Below, one piece after another: positions 8,442-16,805 of a stretch of DNA of 64,000 bases. The stretch spans positions 109,857 through 173,856 of the forward strand of contig FOUN01000009.1 of the NCBI GenBank assembly GCA_900114885.1, in the 5' to 3' direction. Positions within the stretch are counted from its first letter, which is position 1, and every line of letters starts with the position of its first letter. Position numbers and translations under genes: made by a program. Origin of the DNA: Psychrobacillus psychrodurans. GTDB lineage: Bacteria; Bacillota; Bacilli; Bacillales_A; Planococcaceae. Under the pieces are notes generated by a model. That model made no database searches. It was not told the DNA's origin and saw only the letters and a program-made list of their open reading frames with translations.

Positions 8442-9416
8442 ATGGGAACCCCTACTAAAATTCCCGTTTACATTTTAGGTGGATTTCTTGGAAGTGGAAA
8501 GACAACTGTATTGCTGAAAATGCTAGAACATTGTAAAGAAAAAGGTCAAAAACCTGGGATAATACTAAATGAATTAGGCAGCGAAAACGTGGAGGGACAT
8601 TTGTTTGAAGGCAGAAAAGTATTTGAACTCTTAGATGGTTGTATTTGCTGTACCATTCAAGATGATTTAAAAGAAACAATGAATATGTTAATAGAAGAAA
8701 TGAACAGAAGTTCCTTGGACGTTTTATTCATTGAAGGAACTGGTGTGGCAAACCCACTGGAAATACAAGAAGTCCTGTTGGGTGATCCATATATAGACCA
8801 GTTTGAAATCATGTCTATTATAACGGTACTTGATGCCAGTAATTATTTGGAGTATCAAAGTTTTTTTACGAGTTCAGCAGAAGTCAGGAACTTAATGAAA
8901 GAACAGATTATTTGTGGAAGTCTCTTACTCTTAAACAAAACAGACCTGATCCACTTTAAACAACTTGAGAAAGTTATAAACAAAATAGAAGAAATAGCCG
9001 GAAAAGACAAAGAAATAATACCTTGTACAAATGGTATAGTCGACCCGAAAATACTTTTTGATAAGAGGTTTCAGTCTTTCTCTATCAATCCGCTTCAAAC
9101 AGATATTAACTCTCATCATCATGATCATCATTCTACTGTGTTTGCATTTAAGTTGGAGGGTATCCCATCATTACCCAAAAAAACTTTTGAAAAATGGTTT
9201 AAAGAACTTCCAAGCAACGTTCTAAGAGGGAAAGGGTACATTCAAATAGAAAACTCTAGTGATCTACTGAGTTTTCAACTTGCTTCAAAGAAAGTTAAAT
9301 TTATACCTGTACCTTTCACTAATAATAAAAAAACCGTCATCATTTTGATTGGAACAGACCTTCATAATGAAGATTTGAACAATCATTTTAAACTATTATT
9401 AGAGGGAGTATTATAA
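8442..9416 (+). CDS. CobW/COG0523 family metallochaperone GTPase
   Basis: This is a 324-residue G3E GTPase of the zinc-chaperone type. It carries Walker A GGFLGSGKTT (13-22), the metal motif CICC (C67, C69, C70), NKTD (165-168) for guanine, and a histidine run at 225-230 that could bind metal. A C-terminal CobW_C domain follows. The start is ATG 8442 behind GGGAGAGG. It is the first gene of a tight cluster with a YcgR-type permease and a YcgQ-type protein. B. subtilis YciC is a relative under Zur control, but no Zur box is visible here. Zinc or another transition metal is a likely cargo, by inference. Confidence 0.85.
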   Translation: MGTPTKIPVYILGGFLGSGKTTVLLKMLEHCKEKGQKPGIILNELGSENVEGHLFEGRKVFELLDGCICCTIQDDLKETMNMLIEEMNRSSLDVLFIEGTGVANPLEIQEVLLGDPYIDQFEIMSIITVLDASNYLEYQSFFTSSAEVRNLMKEQIICGSLLLLNKTDLIHFKQLEKVINKIEEIAGKDKEIIPCTNGIVDPKILFDKRFQSFSINPLQTDINSHHHDHHSTVFAFKLEGIPSLPKKTFEKWFKELPSNVLRGKGYIQIENSSDLLSFQLASKKVKFIPVPFTNNKKTVIILIGTDLHNEDLNNHFKLLLEGVL

Positions 9417-9472
9417 ATCCTCTATAAATTTTTACGGAACTTACAAATTTTTAGAGATTCGGAGGATAAACC

Positions 9473-10477
9473 ATGAGAGGTCAAGGAATTTCAACATGGA
9501 AGGAAACTGCGATTACAGTAATATTTGGCGTAATTGTTTTTTCTTTTATAGCTGCAGATTATATACAAATACATTTTGAAATTCCTAAGGTTTGGCTTAA
9601 TGCTGCTACAATTTTTTTAAGTATAGTTTTAGAAGCATTACCTTTTGTCTTTTTAGGTGTATTTGCATCAGCTTTAATTCAAACTTTTGTTTCTGAAAAT
9701 ACTATTCAGAAACTGATTCCCAAAAATCCTTTAATTGCAATTATACCTGTTGCATTATTAAGCGCATTATTTCCAGTATGTGAATGTGCTATTATTCCAG
9801 TTGTAAGAAGATTAATAAAAAAAGGGATGCCATTACACTTGGGTGTTATTTTTATAGTTGGATCCCCTATATTAAATCCAATTGTTTTTGCTTCTACTTA
9901 TTATGCATTCCAATCTACACCGGGTATTGCGTATGCTCGAATGTTCCTAGCTCTAACATTAGCTATACTAATTGGTTTCTTAATTCACCTCTTTTATCGA
10001 AATCACAATCAATTAAAATGGACAAAAAATGAATTTTTGGATAGTTCAGTTTGGGTAAACGAAAAGAAAAGCTCAAAATTAAAAATATTAATGTTTAATG
10101 CAAGCGATGAATTTTTCGATATGGGGAAATACTTAATTTTCGGAACAATTTTAGCTAGTCTATTTCAGACATTTTTCGATAGAGAGATTTTGGTTAGTCT
10201 TGGGGCAAACGATATAGTAGCCCCTCTAGTAATGATGGGTCTTGGATTTATTTTATCTCTATGTTCAGAAGCGGATGCGTTTGTGGCCTCTTCTTTTGCA
10301 CATACATTTTCTACAGGGTCACTACTGGCATTTCTAGTATACGGACCAATGTTAGATATTAAAAGTTCTATAATGCTATTTGCATACTTCAGAACTAAAT
10401 TTGTGATTGGCTATATGATTATTATTACATTATCCGTGTATGCGATAATTTTAGTTTTCCAATATTTATTTTTGTGA
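9473..10477 (+). CDS. UPF0718/YraQ-type permease (YcgR-like)
   Basis: This is a 334-residue polytopic membrane protein with about eight hydrophobic segments. The first half carries FPVCECAIIPVVRRLIKKG and VGSPILNP, and the second half LCSEADAFVASSF. These two cysteine-bearing repeats are typical of the DUF318/UPF0718 permease family. It starts at ATG 9473 after GGAGGATAAACC. It lies 56 nt after the CobW-like gene and is followed almost directly by its usual partner YcgQ. The family is named from motifs; the transported substrate is not established, and metal is suggested by the CobW neighbour. Confidence 0.8.
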   Translation: MRGQGISTWKETAITVIFGVIVFSFIAADYIQIHFEIPKVWLNAATIFLSIVLEALPFVFLGVFASALIQTFVSENTIQKLIPKNPLIAIIPVALLSALFPVCECAIIPVVRRLIKKGMPLHLGVIFIVGSPILNPIVFASTYYAFQSTPGIAYARMFLALTLAILIGFLIHLFYRNHNQLKWTKNEFLDSSVWVNEKKSSKLKILMFNASDEFFDMGKYLIFGTILASLFQTFFDREILVSLGANDIVAPLVMMGLGFILSLCSEADAFVASSFAHTFSTGSLLAFLVYGPMLDIKSSIMLFAYFRTKFVIGYMIIITLSVYAIILVFQYLFL

Positions 10478-10485
10478 GGTGGAGT

Positions 10486-11355
10486 ATGCAACAAGAGAGA
10501 GATTATGGTTTTCATATATTATTAAGAGGTATTATATTGATTGGTTTTTTTCTGCTTACTTTTAAGTTGGCTTTGACTGGAGATATCGAATACTATATTG
10601 CACCAAAAATGATACCCTTCTCTTACTTTGCTATAGGTGTTTTATTGATATTAGCAGTAATACAAATTTGGAGAAGTGGTTCCAAGAATAAGATGGATCT
10701 TTTCTGTAATTGTGGTTTTGATCATAATAATAGCTCGTTCCTCCAAAGTGGTTTTATTTATTCTTTATTTTTTTTACCTATATTAATTGGATTTTGGTTT
10801 CCAGATACGATTATGGATAGTTCCATTGTCGCAAATAGAGGCATCAACTATGGTTTAAATTCGTCCTTACATCAGACAGAATTTGGCGGGGATTCTTCAG
10901 CACTTTCTGAAAATAGTGACATAAGCTATTTGGATGAAGGAAACACGGTTTATAATAATAGATTAGAGCTAAAGAATGAACTACTTAATAACCCGAAAAT
11001 CATTGTAAAAGATGAATTTTATTTGGATACTTTAGATATTTTTGTTAATGATTTAAATTCATTTATCGGAAAAGAAATTGAGATTATGGGTTTTGTCTAT
11101 AAGGAGCCTGACTTAAAACCAGATCAATTTGTTATATCACGAGTGGCAATTGCTTGTTGTGTAGCCGATTCTTCTGTATTTGGAACTATAGCCACAACGG
11201 ATATATCTCACCCAGTAGTCATGGATGAATGGATTAAAGCAACTGGAATCTTGGCGAAAACAAATGTAGATGGCCAAGATTTACCAAAATTACAAATTAA
11301 AAAGATAGAACGAATTGAACAGCCAGAGGACCCATATGTATATATTCCCTACTAA
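10486..11355 (+). CDS. TIGR03943/DUF1980 membrane protein (YcgQ-like)
   Basis: This 289-residue protein has three N-terminal membrane segments, a short FCNCGFD loop and a C-terminal extracytoplasmic or cytoplasmic domain with GFVYKEPDL, ISRVAIACCVAD and KATGILAKTN. That arrangement is the TIGR03943 family, which pairs with YraQ/YcgR permeases. I chose ATG 10486, six nt after GAGG. A GTG at 10474 overlaps the permease stop and is less likely. The paired cysteines in ACCVAD could bind metal. Function is not established; a complex with the permease is inferred from adjacency. Confidence 0.8.
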   Translation: MQQERDYGFHILLRGIILIGFFLLTFKLALTGDIEYYIAPKMIPFSYFAIGVLLILAVIQIWRSGSKNKMDLFCNCGFDHNNSSFLQSGFIYSLFFLPILIGFWFPDTIMDSSIVANRGINYGLNSSLHQTEFGGDSSALSENSDISYLDEGNTVYNNRLELKNELLNNPKIIVKDEFYLDTLDIFVNDLNSFIGKEIEIMGFVYKEPDLKPDQFVISRVAIACCVADSSVFGTIATTDISHPVVMDEWIKATGILAKTNVDGQDLPKLQIKKIERIEQPEDPYVYIPY

Positions 11356-11520
11356 CACATGAAGCATTTAAATCAATAGCCTGAAAAGGAATTCAGTAGC
11401 ATAAAAAAATATAAAACAATGAACTATGTATTTTGGTCGCACAAAATTATAATTCTTGCACTTCATTTAATAAAGAATGGTTAAAAGACGCCTAGTCCTT
11501 TCTTAACATAACCTAGAAAT

Positions 11521-11645
11521 GCTGTTGATTGTAGCAAAGGTCGGACGCTTTCCGTGGGCACGTCTTCAGCCGCTTCCTTTGCTCCTACGCAAGCTCGTCG
11601 CAAAAAACTCGCCCGTGAAAAGCGCCCACATGAAACAGTATTCAA
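11521..11645. repeat. Extragenic GC-rich palindromic element, copy 1
   Basis: The block opens with GCTGTTGATTGTAGC, passes through GACGCTTTCCGTGGGC and GAAAAGCGCCCAC, and closes near ACAGTATTCAA. The GCTTTCC-G-GGGC and GCGCCCAC pieces can pair. It resembles the GTTGATT...GCTTTCCGCGGGC extragenic elements common in Bacillales genomes. It lies between convergent genes and is more GC-rich than its surroundings. Confidence 0.5.
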
Positions 11646-11671
11646 GGAGAATTTTTATATACTTTCTTATC

Positions 11672-11702
11672 ATTAAAAAAAGGTAGCTATATAAGCTACC
11701 TC
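11672..11702 (-). terminator. Terminator of the pepT-cheW operon
   Basis: Arms AGGTAGCT/AGCTACCT are followed, on the minus strand, by a run of seven T. Confidence 0.8.
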
Positions 11703-11721
11703 ACTTAACTAAAACATGAAA

Positions 11722-12207
11722 CTAGTTATTAATAGTTTCTTCTTTCTTTACTTCTTCAACATATGTTTGAATATCTTCAAAACCTTCTAATGAACTAACT
11801 AATATAGAAGCATCTACAATTGTAATCATTCGATTTTCTAGGTTTGCAACAGCTGTGAAATAACGTGTTTTCGTATAATTTACTAGACCAATTTGCTTTA
11901 GATTGTCCTGATCAATATCCAGAATCTCTTTCGCTTCTTTCACAAGAAGGCCAACCGTCATATCTTCAGTATGCATAGTAACTACTCTTGCTAACTCTTG
12001 ATCAATACCGCTACGATTATACAAAACTTGTTCGAAATCGATTATTGGCACTAGCTCTCCTCGAATCTTCATCAAACCAATTAAATAATCTGGCAAGTGC
12101 GGTATTGGGTTTACATGCTCTAATTTCTCAATGGAGACTACATGTTCAATTGAAACTGCATAATCTTCATTTCCACATTGAAATACTACTACTTTTTCAT
12201 TGCTCAA
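11722..12207 (-). CDS. cheW: CheW-type chemotaxis coupling protein
   Basis: This is a single CheW domain of about 161 residues with no receiver domain, so it is not CheV. Recognisable pieces are VFQCGNEDYAVSIEHV, PYLIGLMKIRGELVPIID-like text and RYFTAVANLENRMITIVD. CheW links chemoreceptors to the CheA kinase. Start choice: an AGGAGGTGA ribosome site runs into GTG ACT TTG TTG. The GTG overlaps the site, so the second TTG at 12207 (8 nt spacing) or the first at 12210 is preferred. It follows the M20 peptidase gene closely. A chemoreceptor gene lies at 60.6 kb. Confidence 0.8.
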   Translation of the reverse strand: MSNEKVVVFQCGNEDYAVSIEHVVSIEKLEHVNPIPHLPDYLIGLMKIRGELVPIIDFEQVLYNRSGIDQELARVVTMHTEDMTVGLLVKEAKEILDIDQDNLKQIGLVNYTKTRYFTAVANLENRMITIVDASILVSSLEGFEDIQTYVEEVKKEETINN

Positions 12208-12223
12208 CAAAGTCACCTCCTAT

Positions 12224-13336
12224 TTATTCTGCCGCTACTAAAACGATCTCTACTATTAAATCGGCTAGTTTCTCTAATTCTTCAATAGGCATGCGTTCAT
12301 TTGTTGTATGAATTTCTTCATACCCTACAGATAAGATAACAGTAGGAATACCAAATCCAGCAATAACATTCGCATCACTGCCACCGCCACTAGTCTTAAT
12401 CTCAGCAGTCCTTCCAATTCGCTCTACTGCACGTTTAGCAACCTGTACAACAGAATGGTGTTCTTCAAAATGGAAGCCTGGGTACATTAATTGTGTTTCA
12501 GTTACCGCTTTACCTCCAAATTTTTCAGCTGTTTCTGCAAATGTTGCTACCATATGTGCAACCTGCGCATTAAGTTTATCTTTATTGATCGAGCGTGCCT
12601 CAGAAAGAATATGCACTTCATCACAGACGATATTAGTTGCTTGTCCACCTTCAAATCGACCGATATTAGCAGTCGTTTCAGCATCTAATCTTCCTAACTT
12701 CATAGCAGAAATAGCTTTTGCAGCTAAAGTTATGGCAGAAATACCTTTTTCAGGAGCCACTCCAGCATGAGCAGTTTTTCCAGTAATAGTTGTCCACAGC
12801 TTAGATTGGAAAGGCGCAGCTGTTACAATTCCACCGACAGTCCCATCACTATCAATCGCATAGCCATATTTTGCAGTTAGTAAAGAAGCATCTAATTCTT
12901 TTGCTCCTACTAGACCACTTTCTTCTCCAGCGGTAATAACAACTTGTATATCTCCGTGCTCGATAGATTGCTCTTTCAAACGACGCATAGCTTCAAATAA
13001 TGCGGCTATTCCAGCTTTATCATCAGCTCCTAAAATTGTAGTTCCATCCGAATATATATAGCCATCTTCTTTTATTACAGGTTTAATCCCTTTTCCAGGT
13101 ACAACAGTATCCATATGAACCGTAAAGTATATTGGGTCTACGTTTGGATTAGATCCCTTTAGAGTTGCGATTAGATTTCCAGCTCCGTGACCATTTCTAG
13201 TAGCAGAATCATCTTCAATAACAGTAAATCCAAGCTGTTCTAATTTACTTTTTAAAATAGGTGCAATTACTCCCTCATACTTTGTTTCAGAATCTATTTG
13301 AACTAGCTCTAAAAATTCATCTATTAATCGACTCAT
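12224..13336 (-). CDS. yqjE: M20 family tripeptidase-like peptidase (YqjE)
   Basis: This 370-residue dizinc exopeptidase is of the PepT-like group. The metal and catalytic motifs are HMDTV (H74, D76), GADDKAG (D105/D106) and AGEESGLVG (E138, E139), with the last histidine in EEIHTTNERM. A lid domain with TGKTAHAGVAPE lies between. It is cytosolic and likely cleaves short peptides. It starts at ATG 13336 behind AAAGGAG. It follows the carboxyltransferase gene by 14 nt in the same order as B. subtilis yqjD-yqjE. Confidence 0.9.
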   Translation of the reverse strand: MSRLIDEFLELVQIDSETKYEGVIAPILKSKLEQLGFTVIEDDSATRNGHGAGNLIATLKGSNPNVDPIYFTVHMDTVVPGKGIKPVIKEDGYIYSDGTTILGADDKAGIAALFEAMRRLKEQSIEHGDIQVVITAGEESGLVGAKELDASLLTAKYGYAIDSDGTVGGIVTAAPFQSKLWTTITGKTAHAGVAPEKGISAITLAAKAISAMKLGRLDAETTANIGRFEGGQATNIVCDEVHILSEARSINKDKLNAQVAHMVATFAETAEKFGGKAVTETQLMYPGFHFEEHHSVVQVAKRAVERIGRTAEIKTSGGGSDANVIAGFGIPTVILSVGYEEIHTTNERMPIEELEKLADLIVEIVLVAAE

Positions 13337-13350
13337 TTAAAAGTCTCCTT

Positions 13351-14898
13351 TTATAATGGAATATTACCATGTTTTTTGTTTGGTCTAGTTTCTTTCTTAT
13401 TACGCATCATTTCTAATGACTGAATTAACTTAATACGTGTTTCTCGAGGGTCAATAACATCATCGACCATTCCCATTGAGGCCGCTACATATGGATTTGC
13501 AAATTTTTCACGGTATTCCTCAATCTTTTCCGCACGTACTGCTTCAGGATCATCACTTTGAGCAATTTCACGTGCAAAAATTATATTGGCAGCTCCGTTT
13601 GGCCCCATAACTGCTATTTCCGCATTAGGCCATGCAAAAACAACATCTGCCCCAATAGACTTGGAGTTTAGAGCAACATAAGCACCTCCGTATGCTTTTC
13701 GTAAAATAACTGTTATTTTAGGAACGGTTGCTTCTGAATAAGCAAATAATATTTTAGCGCCGTGGCGAATAATTCCACCATGTTCCTGTTTAATACCTGG
13801 GAAGAATCCAGTTACATCTTCAAACGTAATGATTGGGATATTGAAGGAATCACAAAAACGAATAAAACGTGCAGCTTTGTCTGAAGAGTCTATATCTAAT
13901 CCTCCAGCCATTACTTTTGGTTGGTTACAAACTAGACCAACTACCTCGCCTTTAATACGAGCTAGACCAATAACTATATTTTTAGCAAACTCCTTTTGCA
14001 CTTCTAAGAAAGAATCTGTATCAACTATCTGTTCAATAACCTTTCTAACATCATAAGGGCGGATTGCCTCATAAGGAACGATATCTGCTAATTCAGAACG
14101 GTAATCATCTTCTTCTACTACATCAGCTAAAGGAGCTTTTTCTTCATAGCTTTGTGGTAGATAACTTAATAGCAGACGGACACTTTCTAATACTACCTCT
14201 TCAGTCTCCCCACGGAAATGTGCATTTCCACTTATAGTATTATGTACTTTCGATCCACCCAGATCTTCGGCAGAAATTTTTTCTCCGGTAACTGTTTCTA
14301 TTACTTTAGGACCTGTGATAAACATTTGGCTAGTTTCATCTGTCATAAACACAAAGTCAGTTATAGCAGGTGAATACACAGCTCCACCAGCACATGGACC
14401 TAAGATTACAGAAATTTGAGGTATAACGCCGGAATATATGGCATTACGATAAAAAATTTGTCCGTATCCATCTAGTGAAACAACGCCTTCTTGAATACGA
14501 GCACCACCGGAATCGTTTAACCCAATAAACGGCGCTCCATTTTTTGCTGCTAAGTCCATTACGTTCGCAATTTTAAGTGCATGCATTTCTCCCAAAGCTC
14601 CACCAAAAACTGTGAAATCTTGTGAGAATAGATAAATTGGACGACCATTCACTTTCCCGTAACCAGTTACGACCCCATCTCCAGGACCTTCTTGCTTGTC
14701 CATTCCGAAGTCTACTGTACGGTGCTTGATAAAAGGGTTTAACTCTACAAACGAATCTTTGTCTACTAGTAATTCAATACGTTCACGAGCAGTCAACTTC
14801 CCTTTTTCATGCTGCTTTTCTATCCGTTCATCTCCGCCACCAAGTTCGATTTTACGTTTACGATCATATAAATCATTAATTTTTTCATAAATATCCAT
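13351..14898 (-). CDS. yqjD: Acyl-CoA carboxylase carboxyltransferase subunit (YqjD/PccB)
   Basis: This 515-residue carboxyltransferase is most like the beta subunit of propionyl-CoA carboxylase or the alpha subunit of methylmalonyl-CoA decarboxylase. The acyl-CoA half contains LTARERIELL, GDGVVTGYGKVNGR and LNDSGGARIQEGV. The second half contains PGIKQEHGGIIRHGAK and KAYGGAYVALNSK, where carboxybiotin binds. No biotin carboxylase or biotin carrier gene is in the window, so partner subunits must lie elsewhere. It starts at ATG 14898, two nt after the epimerase stop. The pairing with epimerase and mutase puts it in propionyl/methylmalonyl-CoA metabolism. Confidence 0.9.
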   Translation of the reverse strand: MDIYEKINDLYDRKRKIELGGGDERIEKQHEKGKLTARERIELLVDKDSFVELNPFIKHRTVDFGMDKQEGPGDGVVTGYGKVNGRPIYLFSQDFTVFGGALGEMHALKIANVMDLAAKNGAPFIGLNDSGGARIQEGVVSLDGYGQIFYRNAIYSGVIPQISVILGPCAGGAVYSPAITDFVFMTDETSQMFITGPKVIETVTGEKISAEDLGGSKVHNTISGNAHFRGETEEVVLESVRLLLSYLPQSYEEKAPLADVVEEDDYRSELADIVPYEAIRPYDVRKVIEQIVDTDSFLEVQKEFAKNIVIGLARIKGEVVGLVCNQPKVMAGGLDIDSSDKAARFIRFCDSFNIPIITFEDVTGFFPGIKQEHGGIIRHGAKILFAYSEATVPKITVILRKAYGGAYVALNSKSIGADVVFAWPNAEIAVMGPNGAANIIFAREIAQSDDPEAVRAEKIEEYREKFANPYVAASMGMVDDVIDPRETRIKLIQSLEMMRNKKETRPNKKHGNIPL

Positions 14899-14900
14899 AA

Positions 14901-15311
14901 TTACTTCTCTCCCCCGGTTTTGTCGACTAATTCATAAAGTACTCCATGAGATGCTTTTGGATGTATAAAAGCTACCTGAGCACCATGGGCACCAGCTTTT
15001 GCAGTCTCTTGTATAAGCCGAACTCCCTTGTCTTTCAGCTCATCCAAACGCTGCTGTATACTTGTAACGCCAAAAGCTATATGATGAATACCTTCACCTT
15101 TTTTTTCGATAAATGAATGAATCGTACTTGTATCATCGATTGGTTGAAGCAATTCTAAATGGACATTGCCGCTATCAATAAAAGCTACACGAACTTTTTC
15201 TGATACAACATCTTCAATATGTACTAGTTTTAACCCCAATGTATCTATGTAATATGGAAGAGAGTCTTCAATACTTTTTACAGCAATACCAATATGATCA
15301 ATTTTCTCCAT
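14901..15311 (-). CDS. mce: Methylmalonyl-CoA epimerase
   Basis: This is a 136-residue VOC-fold enzyme interconverting (R)- and (S)-methylmalonyl-CoA. Metal-ligand segments expected for the family are visible: DHIGIAV near the start, VHLELLQP, GIHHIAFGV and GVLYELVD near the end. Length is normal. It starts at ATG 15311 after GGGGTG. It is the first gene of the operon mce-yqjD-yqjE-cheW, whose short spacings (2, 14 and about 16 nt) suggest one transcript. B. subtilis keeps the homologue yqjC here. Confidence 0.9.
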   Translation of the reverse strand: MEKIDHIGIAVKSIEDSLPYYIDTLGLKLVHIEDVVSEKVRVAFIDSGNVHLELLQPIDDTSTIHSFIEKKGEGIHHIAFGVTSIQQRLDELKDKGVRLIQETAKAGAHGAQVAFIHPKASHGVLYELVDKTGGEK

Positions 15312-15324
15312 TTTTACACCCCTT

Positions 15325-15340
15325 TTGTAAAACGCTTACC
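15325..15340 (-). promoter_or_regulatory. Possible cre site in the mce promoter region
   Basis: The minus strand reads GGTAAGCGTTTTACA just downstream of a TACAAT -10-like sequence. Nine bases (GTAAGCGTT) match the B. subtilis amyO cre, but the right half is offset by one base. CcpA control is possible, not shown. Confidence 0.3.
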
Positions 15341-15380
15341 TTTTCCTATTGTACCTATTTCAAAAAAAAATCTCTACCTC

Positions 15381-15408
15381 TTGTGCATTTTTATGTTTTT
15401 GTTAAAAT
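15381..15408 (+). promoter_or_regulatory. Promoter of the Prli42 gene
   Basis: TTGTGC and TAAAAT are separated by 16 nt. The -10 lies 27 nt before the start codon. Confidence 0.5.
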
Positions 15409-15435
15409 AAAGGTACAAGCTAAAGGAGAGAAATT

Positions 15436-15531
15436 ATGCGCAACCAAACATTTCGTAAAATTGTTGTTTATTTAATGATTTTTGTAATGGTAATGTCTAC
15501 ATTACTATTCGGTCTAAGTTTCGTCCTTTAA
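15436..15531 (+). CDS. prli42: Stressosome-associated membrane miniprotein Prli42
   Basis: This is a 31-residue peptide: short basic N-terminus (MRNQTFRK) then one hydrophobic helix (VVYLMIFVMVMSTLLFG) and a short tail. Length, charge pattern and the VVYLM...MSTLL core match Prli42, the Listeria miniprotein that tethers the stressosome to the membrane and is conserved in Firmicutes. It starts at ATG 15436 behind AAAGGAGAG. It is followed by a strong terminator, so it is monocistronic. No stressosome genes are in this window. Confidence 0.85.
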   Translation: MRNQTFRKIVVYLMIFVMVMSTLLFGLSFVL

Positions 15532-15537
15532 GAAATA

Positions 15538-15580
15538 ATAAAAACCAGCGAAAGCATATATATGTTTTCGCTGGTTTTTT
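15538..15580 (+). terminator. Terminator of the Prli42 gene
   Basis: A long stem AAAACCAGCGAAA...TTTCGCTGGTTTT is followed by T-runs. Confidence 0.9.
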
Positions 15581-15663
15581 ATTTTCTTTTAAGAAAAGTA
15601 TATAAAAATCATGAACACTGTGTTTATGATAATTAAACAAATGAATAATACCGCAATGATTTA

Positions 15664-15850
15664 CTTTTCAGGCGTTACAAAGGAACGAAGGCTAAGAGCG
15701 CCACATCTTGTGGCAAAGCCTTCGTGACCAACATCCTGTTGGCCTCCGCGGGGTGAGCGATGAGCCATCACCGTCGCTTACGCGTCGATGTGATGACTCA
15801 TCTGTCTCACTCATCCGCTGGAGTCGCCACCTTTCACTTCAATCAATGAA
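15664..15850. repeat. Extragenic GC-rich palindromic element, copy 2
   Basis: This is a structured block richer in GC than its neighbours. Hairpins include GCCACA/TGTGGC, CCAACA/TGTTGG and ATGAGCCATCAC/GTGATGACTCAT, with CCGCGGGGTGAG facing CTCACTCATCCGCTGG. The text resembles the CCGCGGG...GATGAG extragenic elements of Planococcaceae genomes. Like copy 1 it sits between convergent genes. Confidence 0.5.
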
Positions 15851-16186
15851 ATGAGTAGCACCCAACAAGAAGAGTCAGCATAGCTTATCGCTTAGATAAG
15901 AGTATTCAATGTTAATAAAGTGATAAAACCATCTGCTAAATTTGGGATGTTATTCTGTAATGAAGGGTGAAGAAAGTAAATTTCCTTTTACCAGTGGAAA
16001 TAAAGAAAAATAGAAAGTGTCCTCTGAAAAAGAAGAGCAATAGCGTATGAAATTGTATCTTCGAGAGCTTGCTTTATAAATAGAAGAGTGTCTGTTCTCT
16101 AGTTATTCAAAAAATGCATTAATCTGTTTCTAGAAATTGTAGAAGGGCGAAGGACAAACAAATGCCATAAGATTACCGAAAAACAG

Positions 16187-16222
16187 AGGCCGGTCGTGAC
16201 TGACGTCACGACGGGCCTCTGA
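16187..16222. terminator. Strong symmetric hairpin
   Basis: Arms AGAGGCCGGTCGTGA and TCACGACGGGCCTCT pair over about 15 bp around a short loop, with A- and T-rich flanks. It may act as a terminator for brxB on the minus strand, about 100 nt after its stop, or belong to a decayed mobile element. Confidence 0.5.
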
Positions 16223-16322
16223 AAAAATCAATCGATAATAACATAGTTTCAAGACTGTCCAAAGCATGCCAAAACTAATAGAAACAGGTTTTAACTTAAA
16301 GGACACTCCCGTTTTTACTTAA

Positions 16323-16763
16323 TTATACTTCTTCACAATATTCTTCAAATAATCCTTGAAGATGTGTGATTACTGAAGTTGGAGCATGGCCTTCTATCTC
16401 ATGACGACCAATTTCTGCTACTGGTTGTCCATCTTTCAACAGTACAAATGATGGAGAGGAAGGTAAGTGATCATCACCGAATAGATTACGTGCTTGTTGA
16501 GTTGCTAATTTGTCTTGACCAGCAAAAACAGTAACTAAATGGTCCGGACGTTTATCATAATGTACAGAGTTTGCTGCAGCAGGGCGAGCAATACCTCCAG
16601 CACATCCGCATACTGAGTTTACCATTACTAATGTTGTTCCTTTTCGAGCAAATGCAGCGTCTACATCTTCAGGTGTTTCAAGTTGCTCATAGCCTGCTGC
16701 TTCCATTTCTCCTCGAGCTTGTACCAGTATATCATTCATATATAGATTGAAATCCATATTCAT
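16323..16763 (-). CDS. brxB: Bacilliredoxin BrxB (YqiW)
   Basis: This is a 146-residue thiol-disulfide protein that removes bacillithiol from oxidised proteins. The DUF1094 active site CGCAGG follows VNSV in the first half, and [13 protein letters not shown] is also family-typical. It is cytosolic. It starts at ATG 16763 after AAAGGAG; an ATG two codons later is also possible. In B. subtilis yqiW lies beside this same gene block. Here it is downstream of the mutase operon on the same strand. Confidence 0.93.
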   Translation of the reverse strand: MNMDFNLYMNDILVQARGEMEAAGYEQLETPEDVDAAFARKGTTLVMVNSVCGCAGGIARPAAANSVHYDKRPDHLVTVFAGQDKLATQQARNLFGDDHLPSSPSFVLLKDGQPVAEIGRHEIEGHAPTSVITHLQGLFEEYCEEV

Positions 16764-16805
16764 TTATGCCACTCTCCTTTTTTAAACTATATTTATCTTA
16801 TCAGA

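Larger units (their letters stand above)
11356..11721. other. Intergenic region holding a GC-rich element
   Basis: This spacer between two convergent transcripts has no open gene. It contains the GC-rich repeat-like element at 11521-11645 and a terminator for the cheW transcript. Confidence 0.6.
15581..16322. other. 740-nt gene-free stretch between convergent genes
   Basis: No coding frame with a ribosome site is seen. It contains the structured GC-rich element at 15664-15850 and a block from 16016 to 16304 bounded by AGTGTCCT and AGGACACT, with the hairpin at 16187-16222 inside. The block may be the relic of an insertion element, but I could not read a transposase in it. Confidence 0.45.
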
